A stretch of DNA of 64,000 nucleotides from Pagrus major (GCF_040436345.1 NC_133219.1:25022709-25086708), one strand, 5' to 3'; shown: positions 45,813 to 57,155, numbered from the stretch's first letter. The notes: generated from the letters alone by a model not told the origin. Made by a program: numbers and translations.

Positions 45813-46385
45813 TACTACCACTACTAGTGCTTGTACTAGTACTACGACTACTACTACTACTACTTGTACTACAATAACTATGACTACTTGCACCTCTACA
45901 ACTACGTATACTACTTGTACTACTAATACTACTACATATACTACTTCTACTACTTGTAGTACTACCACTGCTACTTCTACTACTACTACCAAGACTACTA
46001 CTACTACTACTACTACCACTACTTCAACTACTACTATTGCTACCGCAGAAACTTAGTGAAACTAAGTGGGTCCAATGAGGCGGATAGTGGTATTCAAGCT
46101 TAGTTAGTAAACTTACTAGTACTATTGCTGCTAATACTCCTACTACAAATACTTAGACAGATATTACTGTTACACCTTTTACTACTACTACTACTACTAC
46201 CAATACTACTCAGCTACAATGACTAGTACTACTTTTACTGTTACAGCTTATGCTACTACAACTATTACTACAAATATTATTCCTTCTTTTACTGCTGCTA
46301 CCACTGCTACTACTAGTGATGATACGACAACTACTACTACTATTCCTACCACTACTTCATGTACTACGACTACTTCAGCAATAGG
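45725..46385. repeat. ACT/TAC trinucleotide-rich region
   Basis: A long interrupted ACT repeat in two parts (45,725-46,033 and about 46,110-46,370). The apparent open frames in it (poly-Val, poly-Thr) are products of the repeat. Confidence 0.92.
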
Positions 46386-46670
46386 ACTAGATTTTTCGGC
46401 CTTTAAGCAAAGAGAACATTTCTTCCTTTATCCTGTTATGCCTTTTCAAATATTATTAAATCAGCTTTTTACCTTCATTACAATATTGAGCCTTCTCAGG
46501 TATCTCATTTGAACTTCCAGCTTACAGTTACTCCCAGCTTTTCTAGCAATGTTTTTTCATCTCTTACCTTCTTAAGCTAGGGCAGTTTGACATGAGGGTT
46601 TTTCAGCAGCTTATAGTTTTATGACATTTCAGGCAATTATTTTTCACATTTCTGCCTTTTCAGCTTTGTG

Positions 46671-46694
46671 TTAAAGCTAGGGTCTGTAATCCTG
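46671..46694 (+). repeat. Left terminal inverted repeat of the Kolobok
   Basis: Includes the TTAA target. It pairs with 55,039-55,062 with 22 of 24 matches. Confidence 0.88.
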
Positions 46695-46796
46695 GAAAAC
46701 TAGCAAGAGAGCGAGCAAGAATTGAAAAATGCACCTCCTCCTGCCTCCTCTAAGTTCCTCCCCCCTGCTCCCCCTCCCGTCAGTGAGTCCGTCCAA

Positions 46797-46807
46797 GCCA
46801 CGCCCCC
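46797..46807 (+). promoter_or_regulatory. GC box upstream of the P2X7-like gene
   Basis: ccacgccccc about 130 bp upstream of the ATG, in a C-rich TATA-less segment. It mirrors the GC box upstream of the transposase gene. A promoter role is inferred from position. Confidence 0.45.
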
Positions 46808-46933
46808 ACACACAGGAACGCGCACAGCCGCACACCAAAAATGACAAGCGGCACGGAGAGGGAAGCTAACCTGGAGCTAACCTAAAGAGCTAGCTATTTC
46901 GGAGTATTTTGGAGGACAACAACGAACAGAATC

Positions 46934-48318
46934 ATGTCTCATTTATCTGTAAGTAAACTATATTATTATGTTTTTTGTTTTGTTTTCTAGCACATCAGTC
47001 TGTGCAGACCCAGAGGCAGGTCGGGTCTGAATCTGCCGAATCTCTCCAAGGATCCGGCTGGATACAGACCCATCAGCTAAATTACATTGTAATACGTGTT
47101 ACGTGTTATTCACTGACAAACGTGTTTTATTTTTATTATTATTGTTATTAGTCACATAGCATGTAATAGCAACTCGGTTTTTTCATTGACAATAATGCAG
47201 GGTAATGCAGAAGTGTTAGAGAAGTAAATTTGGGCCAATATGTCAATTTTACTCTAAAAATTAGTTAGACAGAAATGCTATTAGGCTAACGATATCTTTG
47301 TTGTTTGATTGTTAGAGTTTACATGATCAGAGCACTGGCTCAGATCCGAGCTACAGTCCGCAACCGAGCACGTCTTCAGCTCCAAGAGGACGCGGTCGTG
47401 CTAGAGCCAGAGGAGGCCGTGCTCGAGGGGCTGCAAGGGGCAGAGGCCGAGGAACTCGAGGTCAAGGACGTGGAGCAAGCCGGACTGCGACTGGAGAGCG
47501 TTTACAAGATGAGGATATTCAACGAATGGAGAATCTGCAAGCTCAAAGAATTGCAGAAGAGCAGGTAGCCTTTCTAAAATAGCCTTTTGCCCCCCATGAT
47601 CTCCACATTATCTAGAACGGTAAACAATGACATGCCATTTACTGTGAGCACAACATTTCTTTTAGTTTATTGTCATTCATAAACTGTAAAAGAAAAATAT
47701 AAACAAATTAAATTTTCAACTCTGGTCTGGCAACAAACCAAAAATAATATTAGTAATAATAAAGGACAAGGTCTAATCTTCTTGATGAACTGTTTTTTTT
47801 TACAGGCTAGAATTGGACGACTGAGCTTGGAAGAATCCCATCAGGTGCTTCAGATCTGCCTTACAAGGGACCCAAGCCTCCTGTTCGACGTCCTGCAGAT
47901 CTCAGCATCAGGAGATGCTCCTCCACCAGGCCCTCCAGCTCCACATCTACCCACTTGGTGTGTGTGCAGGAAGTGCCGCGAGATGCCCACAGATCTAGAA
48001 AAAAAGTGCTGTGGGCAACAACCTGCTTCCTGCATTTCCATGCTGCCTCACATGGAAGTGTACATTTTGCAGGAAGGGGTCTTGCGATTGGCTCGGAGGA
48101 TTTGGAACGATGTCCGGGCTGAGGAGGATCTTCCAGACCCCGGCGAAAGCAATAAACAGTTCCGCTACGCTGCATACCGTCAATATGTTGTGTGGCAATA
48201 TGGGGCACTGGGTGCTGGGCACAGAGTGGTTATTCCTAGTTGCTGTGTCTGGAAAATCAGAGACCGCTACCCAGACCCCAATGGACAGTACAAGGGTTTT
48301 GTCCCTAGCAGAGTCTGA
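46934..48318 (+). CDS. RG-rich protein with P2X7 C-terminal ballast domain
   Basis: Three exons with GT-AG introns all in phase 0: 46,934-46,948 (MSHLS), 47,316-47,564 and 47,806-48,318, giving 258 residues without defect. Residues about 20-65 are arginine/glycine-rich (RGRGRARARGGRARG and similar), a pattern of RNA or DNA contact. Residues about 66-100 are helical with many Glu and Gln. From about residue 130 the sequence matches the cytoplasmic ballast (P2RX7_C) domain: CVCRKCREMPTDLEKKCCGQ with the zinc-type cysteines, then LRLARRIWNDV, FRYAAYRQYVVWQYGALG, and RVVIPSCCVWKIRDRYPDPN. In the P2X7 receptor this domain binds zinc and guanine nucleotide. No membrane segment is present, so this is a soluble relative. 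Its task in transposition is unknown. A polyadenylation signal follows at 48,464. Confidence 0.9.
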
Positions 48319-48463
48319 AAAGAGATCTAAAGATTTACACTGAAGCCCTGCCATTTATATGGCAACATTTGCACTGAGGTTTACATTATGCACATAACAA
48401 GGTTGTTTATATTTTACTTTTATTTAAAATTTGTCTCTTGTTATTTATATTTTGTCATTTTTG

Positions 48464-48469
48464 AATAAA
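48464..48469 (+). terminator. Polyadenylation signal of the P2X7-like gene
   Basis: AATAAA 146 bp after the stop codon, followed by a T-rich segment. Confidence 0.7.
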
Positions 48470-48697
48470 ACTTTTGAAAAAGATGAATGCCTTTCATTGT
48501 ACTATATCTGCAAAACAAGCAATAGATTTTCTCACCACCACATTCAAAATAAGTGATTACAAACAACAACAAAATTGGTATAACTCTTTTTATTGTTACA
48601 TAAATAATCTGTAGATTTTCAAGAATAGTATATACATGGTGTTTCCAGGGATGGGAGACAGGTCAGGCTGTGTGGAGTAGTTGTCAGCTGTGGTGAT

Positions 48698-51600
48698 CTA
48701 CTCCTTTGGCAGTGATTTACCTTTAGGAAGAATATCACAATTACACATCTGATAATAATTAATACATTTTTTGAGACAATCAATGAATAAGAATACTTAG
48801 AGCGTGTACATAATGTGTACATTATGTTATAACTTCATCAAGCTACAATATTGTAAGAAAACTCACCTAGGCCTCTGCTGAGTTGGGTCTGCAAAAGTTC
48901 CTGCATCGATGGAGCTGGGACACCTGACAGAACCCGATGTTGACGTGGATCATCTGGCCTTTTCCTTGCAGTCCGTGGCAAACCCCCAGTAGCAGACAGC
49001 CTGCACCGCAGAATTGCACTTTGAAGGTCTGGAATGTAGCTGTAGTCCTTCTCCACCTTTTCTGTGTACAGGCTCCACTTCTTTGACTTTTTGTTGTACA
49101 CCTTGCCGTATCTGTAATAAGAGAAAAGATAAGAAGCTTTGTGATACATTCATATTAGCATAGAATTTAGTCAGGGTGGAGTTGTATGCGTCAAGGTCTG
49201 AGGCATAAAGCTCTGCCCGCAGTTGAACAATGTCTGAAGGGAGCAACATCTATCATAACCACTGTAATTTCAACTTATTTCTAAGACACACAACCTCCCA
49301 CATTCTCACCAAAATATCAGACTTTTAAATTGTAATTGTAAATTGAATCCCTTTAGATTTCAACTACCTGAGACACCAAACATCTCACTTTCTCATCAAT
49401 ACTCAAATCCTTTTGTATTTTAAATTGTGCTGACTAGACCTCTTAGCTTCACACTTCAGGGGGTCACTGCCCATCTGTGAAAGACAAAAGAGTGTGAAAA
49501 CACACCCTAGGTAAGAGGACGACCCTACAGCAGACAAAGGACGTAAAGCACACATCAGAGGTGGGCTTTTACTCAGGTGTAAATGTTTCCCTTCATTTTG
49601 AACCGCAAGCATGTTGATTGACCTTTTCTTTGCAAAGAAAATAAAAACCTTGTTGGCTGAAGGAAGTCTCTATTCTTCACCCTTGTGCACCCTTATGAAA
49701 AATGTACGTTCTTAACATTTGGGGACAAAAATGTCCTCTTCAAAAACACCAAGAAAGGTATCTTAATATTTTTTGGCCTTTTTTTTTGCTCATCAGTGTT
49801 CACATGCTTGACTGTGCTAATCCTCCTATAAAAAAATAAACCTTTAATGTATGTTTTTAACCAAAATCTGTGCACTGTGATGTCCTCTTGAATTCTGGAA
49901 ATTAAAAATAAGTATTTTATTTTTATAAGATAAAAATGAACATACTGAATCGAGCCATCAGTCCTTTTCTTGACTGGTCTGTCAACATGGTGGTTGTAGT
50001 CCAGGACAGCCAACATGACTCGAGCGGCGTACACAGGCGGTGAAAAGGAGAAGCGTTTGCTCGCATACATCAAAATGTGATTATGGAACGACTCCAATTC
50101 TGCAGTAGACCTGAGAGCACAGAGAGCATTTAAAATTACTTCAGAATCTGATTATGACAATTATGACTGACAAGAAGTCAAAGTTTCATTGTGAAAACAG
50201 TAAGTGGAACATAGACCTATACTGACTTACCGGAAATGTAGATATTTGTGTACATTCTCTAGCCAGCGTGCGTCAAGGACAACTTCTCTCAGTCTCTGGT
50301 GTGCTACAGAATTCTTCTCGATCCAGGTCTTCTCTCTGTCCTCCACCAAGGGACCATGGTGACAGGCACCTAAGGCCCACGCATGTGTTCCTGACACGTG
50401 GTGAAGCAGGCCAGCCTACATGTCCTAAGAAAAATAAATGTGGTCAATAACAAAAGAATCAATTTCTCCAAAATAACTATTACAAAATAAAATCTCGCCT
50501 AGATATTTTTATTTCTATAATACTTACAAAGAACTCTGTGTATGTATCTGCAGTCTTGCAGCAATACCAGAAGTGGTTGCAGATGTCTTTGGTCCACATC
50601 TGAAGGATGGCACACCCCTTTTGTTGTCCTGCCTGGACATTGCATCAGAATTACATTGTAGGAATGTCAAATTAGTTTCTGAAATTTCAGTAGATGATAT
50701 TTTTTAAATCCAGCTATATCAATCTACATAGAGATCATGTACTTACTGCATGAATTCGTTTCCCCAAACTTTTGGACCCATGCCACATGTCCAGGGTGTG
50801 TCTGACGCCACAATCTTTATATTTCCCTTTTTGGTCTGTAGGACAAAAAGCCAAATGAAATATGCTCAGTCATAATTGTAATTATTGCCCATTCATAATA
50901 ATGAAACTAATATTTGTGGTATGGGACTCTATTTCTGTAGTCCAGCAAATCACGATAATAAACTTACTGAAGAGGGCTGATATCTGTGAATGAGCATCTG
51001 TGCAGAATTCCTCAATTTGGAGTTCTTTGCGTAGTGTCTCAAATGCTCGCATGAAGCCCTCCTTCTCCATGATGACAGAGTTGCGCATTGTCTCACGCTT
51101 GTCGATGTTGACCGTGCACATTATCTTCTTGGATTCATTGTCCATGGCAGTATATGTACAATACTGTGCAGAAAATCCAGGACTGTCCATGCGACCATCT
51201 CCTTTGAAAACAAATTAGAACAAATCAAACTTGTCATTTATGTTGATCAAACTTTGTGAGAAGCCACTGTCCAGCCCTTCATATAAAAAATATATTGTAT
51301 CATGAATTTTTATGTCAACACTGAAGAAGACATTCTTCACTTTTGCTAAGGCTAAGCACTTCTTCACTTCTGGTATAAATGTGATAATTACATGATATCT
51401 GGAGAGGGTCCTTGATTGTCACTGCCCCCTGATCTAGAATACACTGTCATGGTCCTCCGTAGTACACCCGGCACCACCTACACTCTACTACATAATAGAC
51501 TTTTTAGTTTTTGATCTTTCTATCAATATTGTTTTGCCCTGACAAAACCATTCCTTGAGAATACATTGATAATATTGTGCTTTAGATGAAGAATGTAGGT

Positions 51601-54027
51601 TTGTGTTGAATGTTTATTTATGTGTCTGTAACTCACCCAGTGCTACAACAGGACCTTTTGCCTTGAGCTGGGTGATGACTGCGGCTCTCTTCTCATCCCA
51701 GAACTCCTTTATTGTGTCCACACAATACGATTCCTGGATTCGGAAGAATGTCGACCTGTCTACCATTCCCATGTTCATATACTTGAACAGTAGTGAGGTC
51801 TTGGCGTAATTGTTGCCCGACAGCAGGATATTACTGGAAAGCATGAAGTCTCCAACTAGCATTCCGTATTTCAGCATTGGTTGGGAAGCCCACTTCCAAA
51901 CAGTGTGACCACGATGACACATCTGGGGGTGAAAAAAAGACAGAATAAGACAGCACATTATAGTAACCTTCTTTGATTTTATCCACCTCCAGAGCTGATT
52001 GCTCACCTAACCTAGATTGTTTCAAAGGAAAAGACGGGACAAGGGAGGGTCTATGGTAGCGGGTGGGGATGTTGTGCAAATAGGAAGAAAAGTGGGGGTG
52101 AGCTTAGTGGGGGGATGAGATGGCATACTAGAGGTATCAACGAGCGGGGTTGCTGCAGTAATGGCTGGGCTGGGGGGAGGGACAGATGTCTGATCAAACC
52201 GGTTGAAGAATGAAGAGCCTTCAACTACAACTTGTTACCTGACATAGAGGCTCTCTTCTTCCACCCTAAAGCATTTATGTTAGGAGCTCTTCCCATTTGT
52301 GTATGTTGAAGTTGCTTCTGAAAATATGCCTGATGTAACAGCAAAAGAAAATACAAGTCCCACAAAAAATTAATAGTCTTTTATAACTTGTATAAAAACT
52401 CACCCATTCAATAACAGCAGATGTTCCCCTGGACCTGATATTGATTTCGAATGGTCCAGGTGCCTGGCACTCAACATTGCTGTTTGGATCCTTGGCAGGA
52501 CACACGCTGACCGGAAGGAGGAGATACTCAGCAAGCTGCCTCAGGCTGTCATGATATGCAATTGATGCAGGATGACCAATTATGTCATCCTCAACCACAA
52601 CTTTTGCTGCTTCTGAGAATGTTGGCATATCTGACATAGTTGGATCTGTGGCATTATCTGGAGCATCATGCACAGTGTCCTCAATGCTGATTTCCTTGAG
52701 CGATTCCAATGCAATTGGAGTCTTCAGAGCACCACCAGTCCTGTTATAACAAGAACAGCTATGAGAACTAAAAAAAACACAATAACTTCACTGTAAGTGT
52801 AGCTAGAGAGTATTGAACTTACCTAATACAAATACGAGGCCTAAAATCTAAATCATCACTGTCATCATCAGAGTCCACTTCCTTGGTTACATCTTCTTCA
52901 GATGATGACACAGACTGTGTGCTCATGTCTGGATTCCAGGTCTGGTCTTCATCTTCCCATTCAATGCTGTTGAAAAATAAATTTAGAGAACGTAATATAG
53001 TTATACACAAAATGAATAAGATAATCAAGTAAAAATATATCTTCACTTCATGCAGAAACTTACATGGAGTTTTGAATATCGTTAAATTCATCAGCATCAA
53101 CAACAATGTTTAGGTCCAGTGACGACATGCTAAAAAAGAGAAACACACACAAAAAACAGAGGAAATATTACATCACCACATGTCGCTGAAATAATGCACA
53201 GACTATGATTTTACAGTAAATTTTACTCTGCAAATTATTGGACAAAACCATCTGACTAATCTTAAAATAAACTGGACCTGGTGTGCTTCTTCCTCCCTCG
53301 TCACAAACTGGGCCGCACGGCCGTGACAAAGGAAGGAGAAGCACACAAGGATTCAATTAACAAAAAACGCAAAAAGAACAAAATAAACTAAGCATGGCGT
53401 GTGTGGTCAGTAACATACCTTGCATCCAATTGCTGAAGAGCTGTCTCCTCTGGGCAGCTTATGTCCAAATCCTGAACCCCAGCTACTGAGAAGTCTTCAT
53501 CGCTGTGAAGATTACACAATTAGAGAATACTGTCAGTGCAGCATCAACATACATTTACCCTTCATTCATAGAGGACAAAACATGGAACTGTTTGTGTATG
53601 TATAATGTAGAAATAGAAGTCTTGGGTTTGGCAGTTGGACCAAAAAAGCATAAAGATTGATATAAACTGAAGATCCACAGTTGTCCCTATCCTCACTGCA
53701 TAGCATGTACAGACTACTGCAGCCCATGACAAGCTTGTAACATGATCAATTACTCCACCAACACCACACAAAGTTAGAGGTACAACTTATGGTAGCTGTG
53801 TTTTATTTTAGTGTTGGTTGTTGTTTTAGTTGATGTTAACAACTCTGTGTTGAGTGCTGGACCTCCTATGGTGAAGGACAGTGATCTAATCACTAACATT
53901 TACATGTATTTATAATGTTTGTATAATGATATGGCAGATATCACTGATAATAATACCTCAAATAGCACTTTGAGGCACATAAAACAGAAAAGGCTAGATG
54001 TAAAAGCGTTGACAAATTCATATTCAT

Positions 54028-54061
<34 letters not shown>

Positions 54062-54696
54062 AGTTGAACTCACCGGTCGGAAAGAGACTCAGACACAATA
54101 GTTGAAACTGGCGGGGGAGGTGGCCTCATCAATCCTTTAGACGGCGTCGAGGTTGATGGATCCTTCTCATAGCTATGAAACATAAATGAGCTACGTCACC
54201 GCGGTTGTAAAAGCCAATATATGTACGTCTTTTATCACAATAACACAGACACAGACGACTATGGTAGTAGAGTAATATCTTGTATAAAATCAGTATACTA
54301 TAATCTATTCAATACTAGCGTCATCGGCCCGTTTTACACCACAGAGAAGCTAATATTAGCATTTGGCTAATACAAGCTACAATAGTAGCTACGTTAGCAA
54401 AAGTTAGCCTACATTTTCATGAAAATAAGAAATCCTCCCTGAAGCAAAACAAATAATTATCTGTCCAACAGAAAGACGGCAACCTCGGCATCACTTTTGA
54501 GTCTCTTCAGATCCCTCAGTTGTCTCCACCGCTCAAAAGCTGAACCAATGTTGACTCTGGTTTTCGCTCTTGCTTTATCCAGAAGCTTTTTGTTTGCAGA
54601 CTTTTCTTCCTCTGGCTTTCTCTTTTTTGCCTTTTTCTCTGGAAGAGCCGTAACAAGTAACCGTTGAGGCGGTTTGGGCTGCGTTTTCTCAGCCAT
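48698..54696 (-). pseudogene. Kolobok transposase, 14 exons, two lesions
   Basis: Exons (high to low): 54,696-54,461; 54,172-54,074; 53,502-53,419; 53,129-53,064; 52,966-52,823; 52,740-52,404; 51,922-51,637; 51,201-50,968; 50,835-50,747; 50,632-50,528; 50,424-50,231; 50,110-49,946; 49,111-48,867; 48,720-48,698. Together they make 2,307 nt, 769 codons including the stop, with consistent phase at every junction. Exon 1 encodes a basic stretch and RVNIGSAFERWRQLRDLKRL. Exons 3-6 are acidic. The catalytic core fits the D-D-H pattern of Kolobok: GDGRMDSPGFSAQYCTYTAM (junction of exons 7 and 8), EEFCTDAHSQISALF (exon 8), VRHTLDMWHGSKSL (exon 9). Later blocks are DICNHFWYCCKTADTYTEFF and ESFHNHILMYASKRF. 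Lesions: TAG at 50,418-50,416 where relatives by recall have Trp, and AT instead of GT at the intron 1 donor (54,460-54,459). Family assignment rests on the motifs and TTAA. Confidence 0.85.
54028..54063. repeat. CAG trinucleotide repeat in intron 2
   Basis: About 11 AGC units directly downstream of exon 2 of the transposase gene, within the intron. Confidence 0.92.
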
Positions 54697-54802
54697 TGCT
54701 CAAATGATCACGAAATCCGTTCTATAACTCTGTAGTCCTGCAGAGGTGTACTGAATCGGCAGCAGGCAGCAAGACCTGAAGGCGGTGCGCGCTCCCGTAG
54801 GA

Positions 54803-54811
54803 GGGGGCGGG
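54803..54811 (-). promoter_or_regulatory. GC box upstream of the transposase gene
   Basis: GGGGGCGGG about 110 bp upstream of the minus-strand ATG (54,696), in a CpG-rich segment without a TATA box. A promoter role is inferred. Confidence 0.5.
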
Positions 54812-55038
54812 TGCAGAACTAGACATGAAGGCATCTGATTGGTTCCTTAGTCTCCGAGCAAACTTCGAACAATCCGTGCTATTCGGACCGAAGGGAACGG
54901 ATTGGGGGGAGTTTTCTTAGTCTTGCGGCTGTCACAGAGCTCTGTTATTTTCCATTCCTTTTCCTGCTGACATAGCGTACTGATTCCTCTGAAATTAGAC
55001 GGGCCATTTCCCCCAGTATAAGAAAAAGTGCTTTTGAA

Positions 55039-55062
55039 CAGGATTACATACCCCAGCTTTAA
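55039..55062 (-). repeat. Right terminal inverted repeat of the Kolobok
   Basis: Complement begins TTAAAGCTGGGGTATGTAAT. It includes the TTAA target and is the partner of 46,671-46,694. Confidence 0.88.
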
Positions 55063-55900
55063 GTGTGACTTTTGATAGAAATTCACCAAAGTGTTTCACG
55101 AAAATTGCAAAACAATTCAAAAATGTTTTCCATAAGAATGAATGGGAAAATTGCTGTGAAATTAACTCAAACCCACCCCCTTTGGGGCCTTGTTACCTCA
55201 CCATATATTAACATAGAAAAGTAATTCAAAGTTTCAATGGGACTCAAGACTTGGCACATCGCTGACCTATATGGTCATTTTGATAACTTGAATGGTTTAC
55301 ATTTCGTGAAATTTCCGGTCCGTTTCAGATTTCATAATGGGTGTGTATTGCGGGAGCTAGAGTGGATGAGATCATTGCTATAGTGGAGAATGCGGCAAAA
55401 AATTCTAGAACTTTTCCCTTCATGTTGATTAAGATGCCACAATTTGTACTCCACACACATAATTTATACATCAATAATTTGGGAAATTTTGTGCTGGATG
55501 CAGGCATGTAATTATAGAAGCAAACAGACTCAACTTTTGGCTGTGCAGGCTTTCAAGTGACAAGAAAAACACCAACTCCCCCATAAGGTCCAATGTTAAT
55601 TTAGACCCAAAATTTCTGGTTGAAAGCAGACAGTCCTGATTTTCTAAATCTGAATCCTCATTTTGACACTACAAAAATAAAATATACATCCATGCGTTTG
55701 TAACCGATGTATAAATGTAGTTGGTTTATATTTCACCAAATCCATTTTTCCCATGTTTGTTCATATTTTGTTGTTGTTTCTTTTATGTGTTCACATCCAA
55801 TTCTGTCTATTTTGGGGAGCTTTTATTTTGGAAATTTAATATAATTACATTTATTTTGGTAAATTGTATTCTGCTGTGTGACCTTTGACATCCCTGTGAT
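55063..55900. other. Noncoding sequence with a dispersed repeat
   Basis: 55,530-55,685 is a second copy of the repeat at 45,285-45,445. The rest, including ttccataagaatgaatggga near 55,130, belongs to the same kind of fish repeat. No coding signal. Confidence 0.6.
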
Positions 55901-55928
55901 GTCATTTCCTGTAGATTCGCGCTGTTCT

Positions 55929-56165
55929 CCTCACTCGGTTTCTGGACCCCGTGAGGAGAGGTAAGAGTTACGAGTGTTCCCACCTGTAGCGTGTTAAAAT
56001 GTGGTAAAAAACACTAAACAGACGTGCAAATCTTAAGCTAAATTAAGCTAAAGTAGCATCACGGCAGTTTCTCATGCAGGTTGCTGTGATCTCTTGTTTT
56101 TAAAGGTGTGCTTATGGAAAGCTGTAAAGGAAGTTGCTGTACTCATTTTGATATGTTTCACACAG
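55929..56165 (+). repeat. Leader copy A with intron-like spacer
   Basis: 55,931-55,960 (tcactcggtttctggacccc, ending gaggagag) and 56,106-56,165 (gtgcttatggaaagctgtaa, ending ttcacacag) are separated by 145 bp that start gtaagag and end tttaaag. Both blocks recur without the spacer at 56,341-56,430. After the second block comes gtatgt. Confidence 0.85.
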
Positions 56166-56340
56166 GTATGTGGGCTCCCATTATGTTATCTTTTTTAATG
56201 CTAATTTGTTTAATATAACAATACTAAAAACATTGCTGCTGATGGGGTGGAGAATATTTGAAAGAGGTGTATTTTGTTTTATTGTACAGTTTTACTGATG
56301 TTATTGTTTTACTTGAAAACAGTGGTGATAATGTAACTAC

Positions 56341-56430
56341 TCACTCGGTTTCCGGACCCCGTGAGGAGAGATGTGCTTATGGAAAGCTGTAAAGGAAGTT
56401 CCTGTACTCATTTTGATGTGTTTCACACAG
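56341..56430 (+). repeat. Leader copy B, contiguous (spliced-looking)
   Basis: Same 30 and 60 bases as copy A, joined directly, with four mismatches in 90. It is followed by aataaatcctcccagtcagc instead of the gtatgt seen after copy A. Copy B lies within the LTR directly before the primer binding site. Confidence 0.85.
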
Positions 56431-56541
56431 AATAAATCCTCCCAGTCAGCAAGGCAGAAATTGTCCTTGTCTCATTCTCCATCATCCACAAACAACACAC
56501 AGGCCGTAGCAAACCAAAGTGTCAGGCCAGACCGGCTACAG

Positions 56542-56560
56542 TGGTGCCGTGACCCGGATT
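56542..56560 (+). other. Primer binding site for tRNA-His
   Basis: tggtgccgtgacccggatt is complementary to the 3' end of animal tRNA-His (CCA included) with one mismatch in the first 17-18 bases. It follows ctaca, a plausible LTR end with the CA terminus. Confidence 0.75.
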
Positions 56561-56911
56561 CACGCTGCTTCAGATTGGTTCAGCATCATTCCTGGAGCTG
56601 TGGATCAACGCCCGCTTGGTCACCAGAGGTTGCTACACGGTCACATTAAAGCTGGAGTGTGTAAGTTATTTCTGGCGTCATTTGGTCAAAAATCAATAAT
56701 AACCTTTCAGCATATTGTAATTCATAGTGTTACGACAGAAAACTGGACTTCTGTGTCTCCTCTTGGCTCTGTATTCAGGCTTTAAAAAATCAGTGCCGTG
56801 ACGGCAGTGTTCAGCCAATCACAGTTCATTTTACAGAGCAAGCTGTTTTGGGCGTTCCTATTGGTTGCTCGACCAAAGTCAATGCGCGTTCACCTTCCAT
56901 CGGTGGTGAAA

Positions 56912-57155
56912 ATGCAACAGCGGACGTCCCGGCAGGAAAAGCCGCTATCCCAGCATTACCAACAAAAGTGTACACGGCAAAGCAAGCCAAAAAAAGGAAG
57001 ACCGATGTAGAGAAACGAGAGTCTAAGAGAGAGAGTGACAATAGATGGAATAAATCGCGTGTAAACATTGAACAAGCATATCCGAGGTGGAGAGAGCTTT
57101 GCGATAGCATCAGGCTGATGTTGGATACTGAGCTTGCTGTTCTTCTCCTGGACAG
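56912..57155 (+). pseudogene. Kolobok transposase exon 1 homologue
   Basis: The conserved frame reads KQAKKRKTDVEKRES, then RVNIEQAYPRWRELCDSIRL and TELAVLLLD, paralleling RVNIGSAFERWRQLRDLKRL and EVAVFLLD of the large Kolobok. It ends at GACAG/gtgagc (57,156), the same phase as exon 1 there, but with a good donor. The conserved frame has no ATG. The likely initiator at 56,912 is one base out of frame, so a small deletion near the start is inferred. No further exon exists in this element. Confidence 0.8.

Larger units (their letters stand above)
46671..55062. mobile_element. Kolobok DNA transposon with two convergent genes
   Basis: The element begins TTAAAGCTAGGGTCTGTAAT and its other end, complemented, begins TTAAAGCTGGGGTATGTAAT: inverted repeats of 24 bp with two mismatches. 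TTAA is present at both edges (46,671-46,674 and 55,059-55,062), the target site of Kolobok. Inside, a plus-strand gene (46,934-48,318) and a minus-strand gene (54,696-48,698) start near opposite ends and converge. Their 3' ends are about 380 bp apart. G/C-rich promoter-like sequence lies inside each terminus. At about 8.4 kb it is large for a DNA element but contains everything expected of an autonomous copy except two lesions in the transposase. Confidence 0.9.

Noticed and set aside
45771-46512. Poly-Val and poly-Thr open frames
   Set aside because: They come from the ACT trinucleotide repeat.
47305-47568. 87-codon frame starting MIVRVYMIRALA
   Set aside because: It overlaps exon 2 of the P2X7-like gene in another frame; the RG-rich frame joins exons 1 and 3 in phase and is preferred.
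46981-48318. P2X7 receptor gene
   Set aside because: Only the C-terminal ballast domain is present. The channel part with its two membrane segments is missing, and the gene lies between Kolobok ends.
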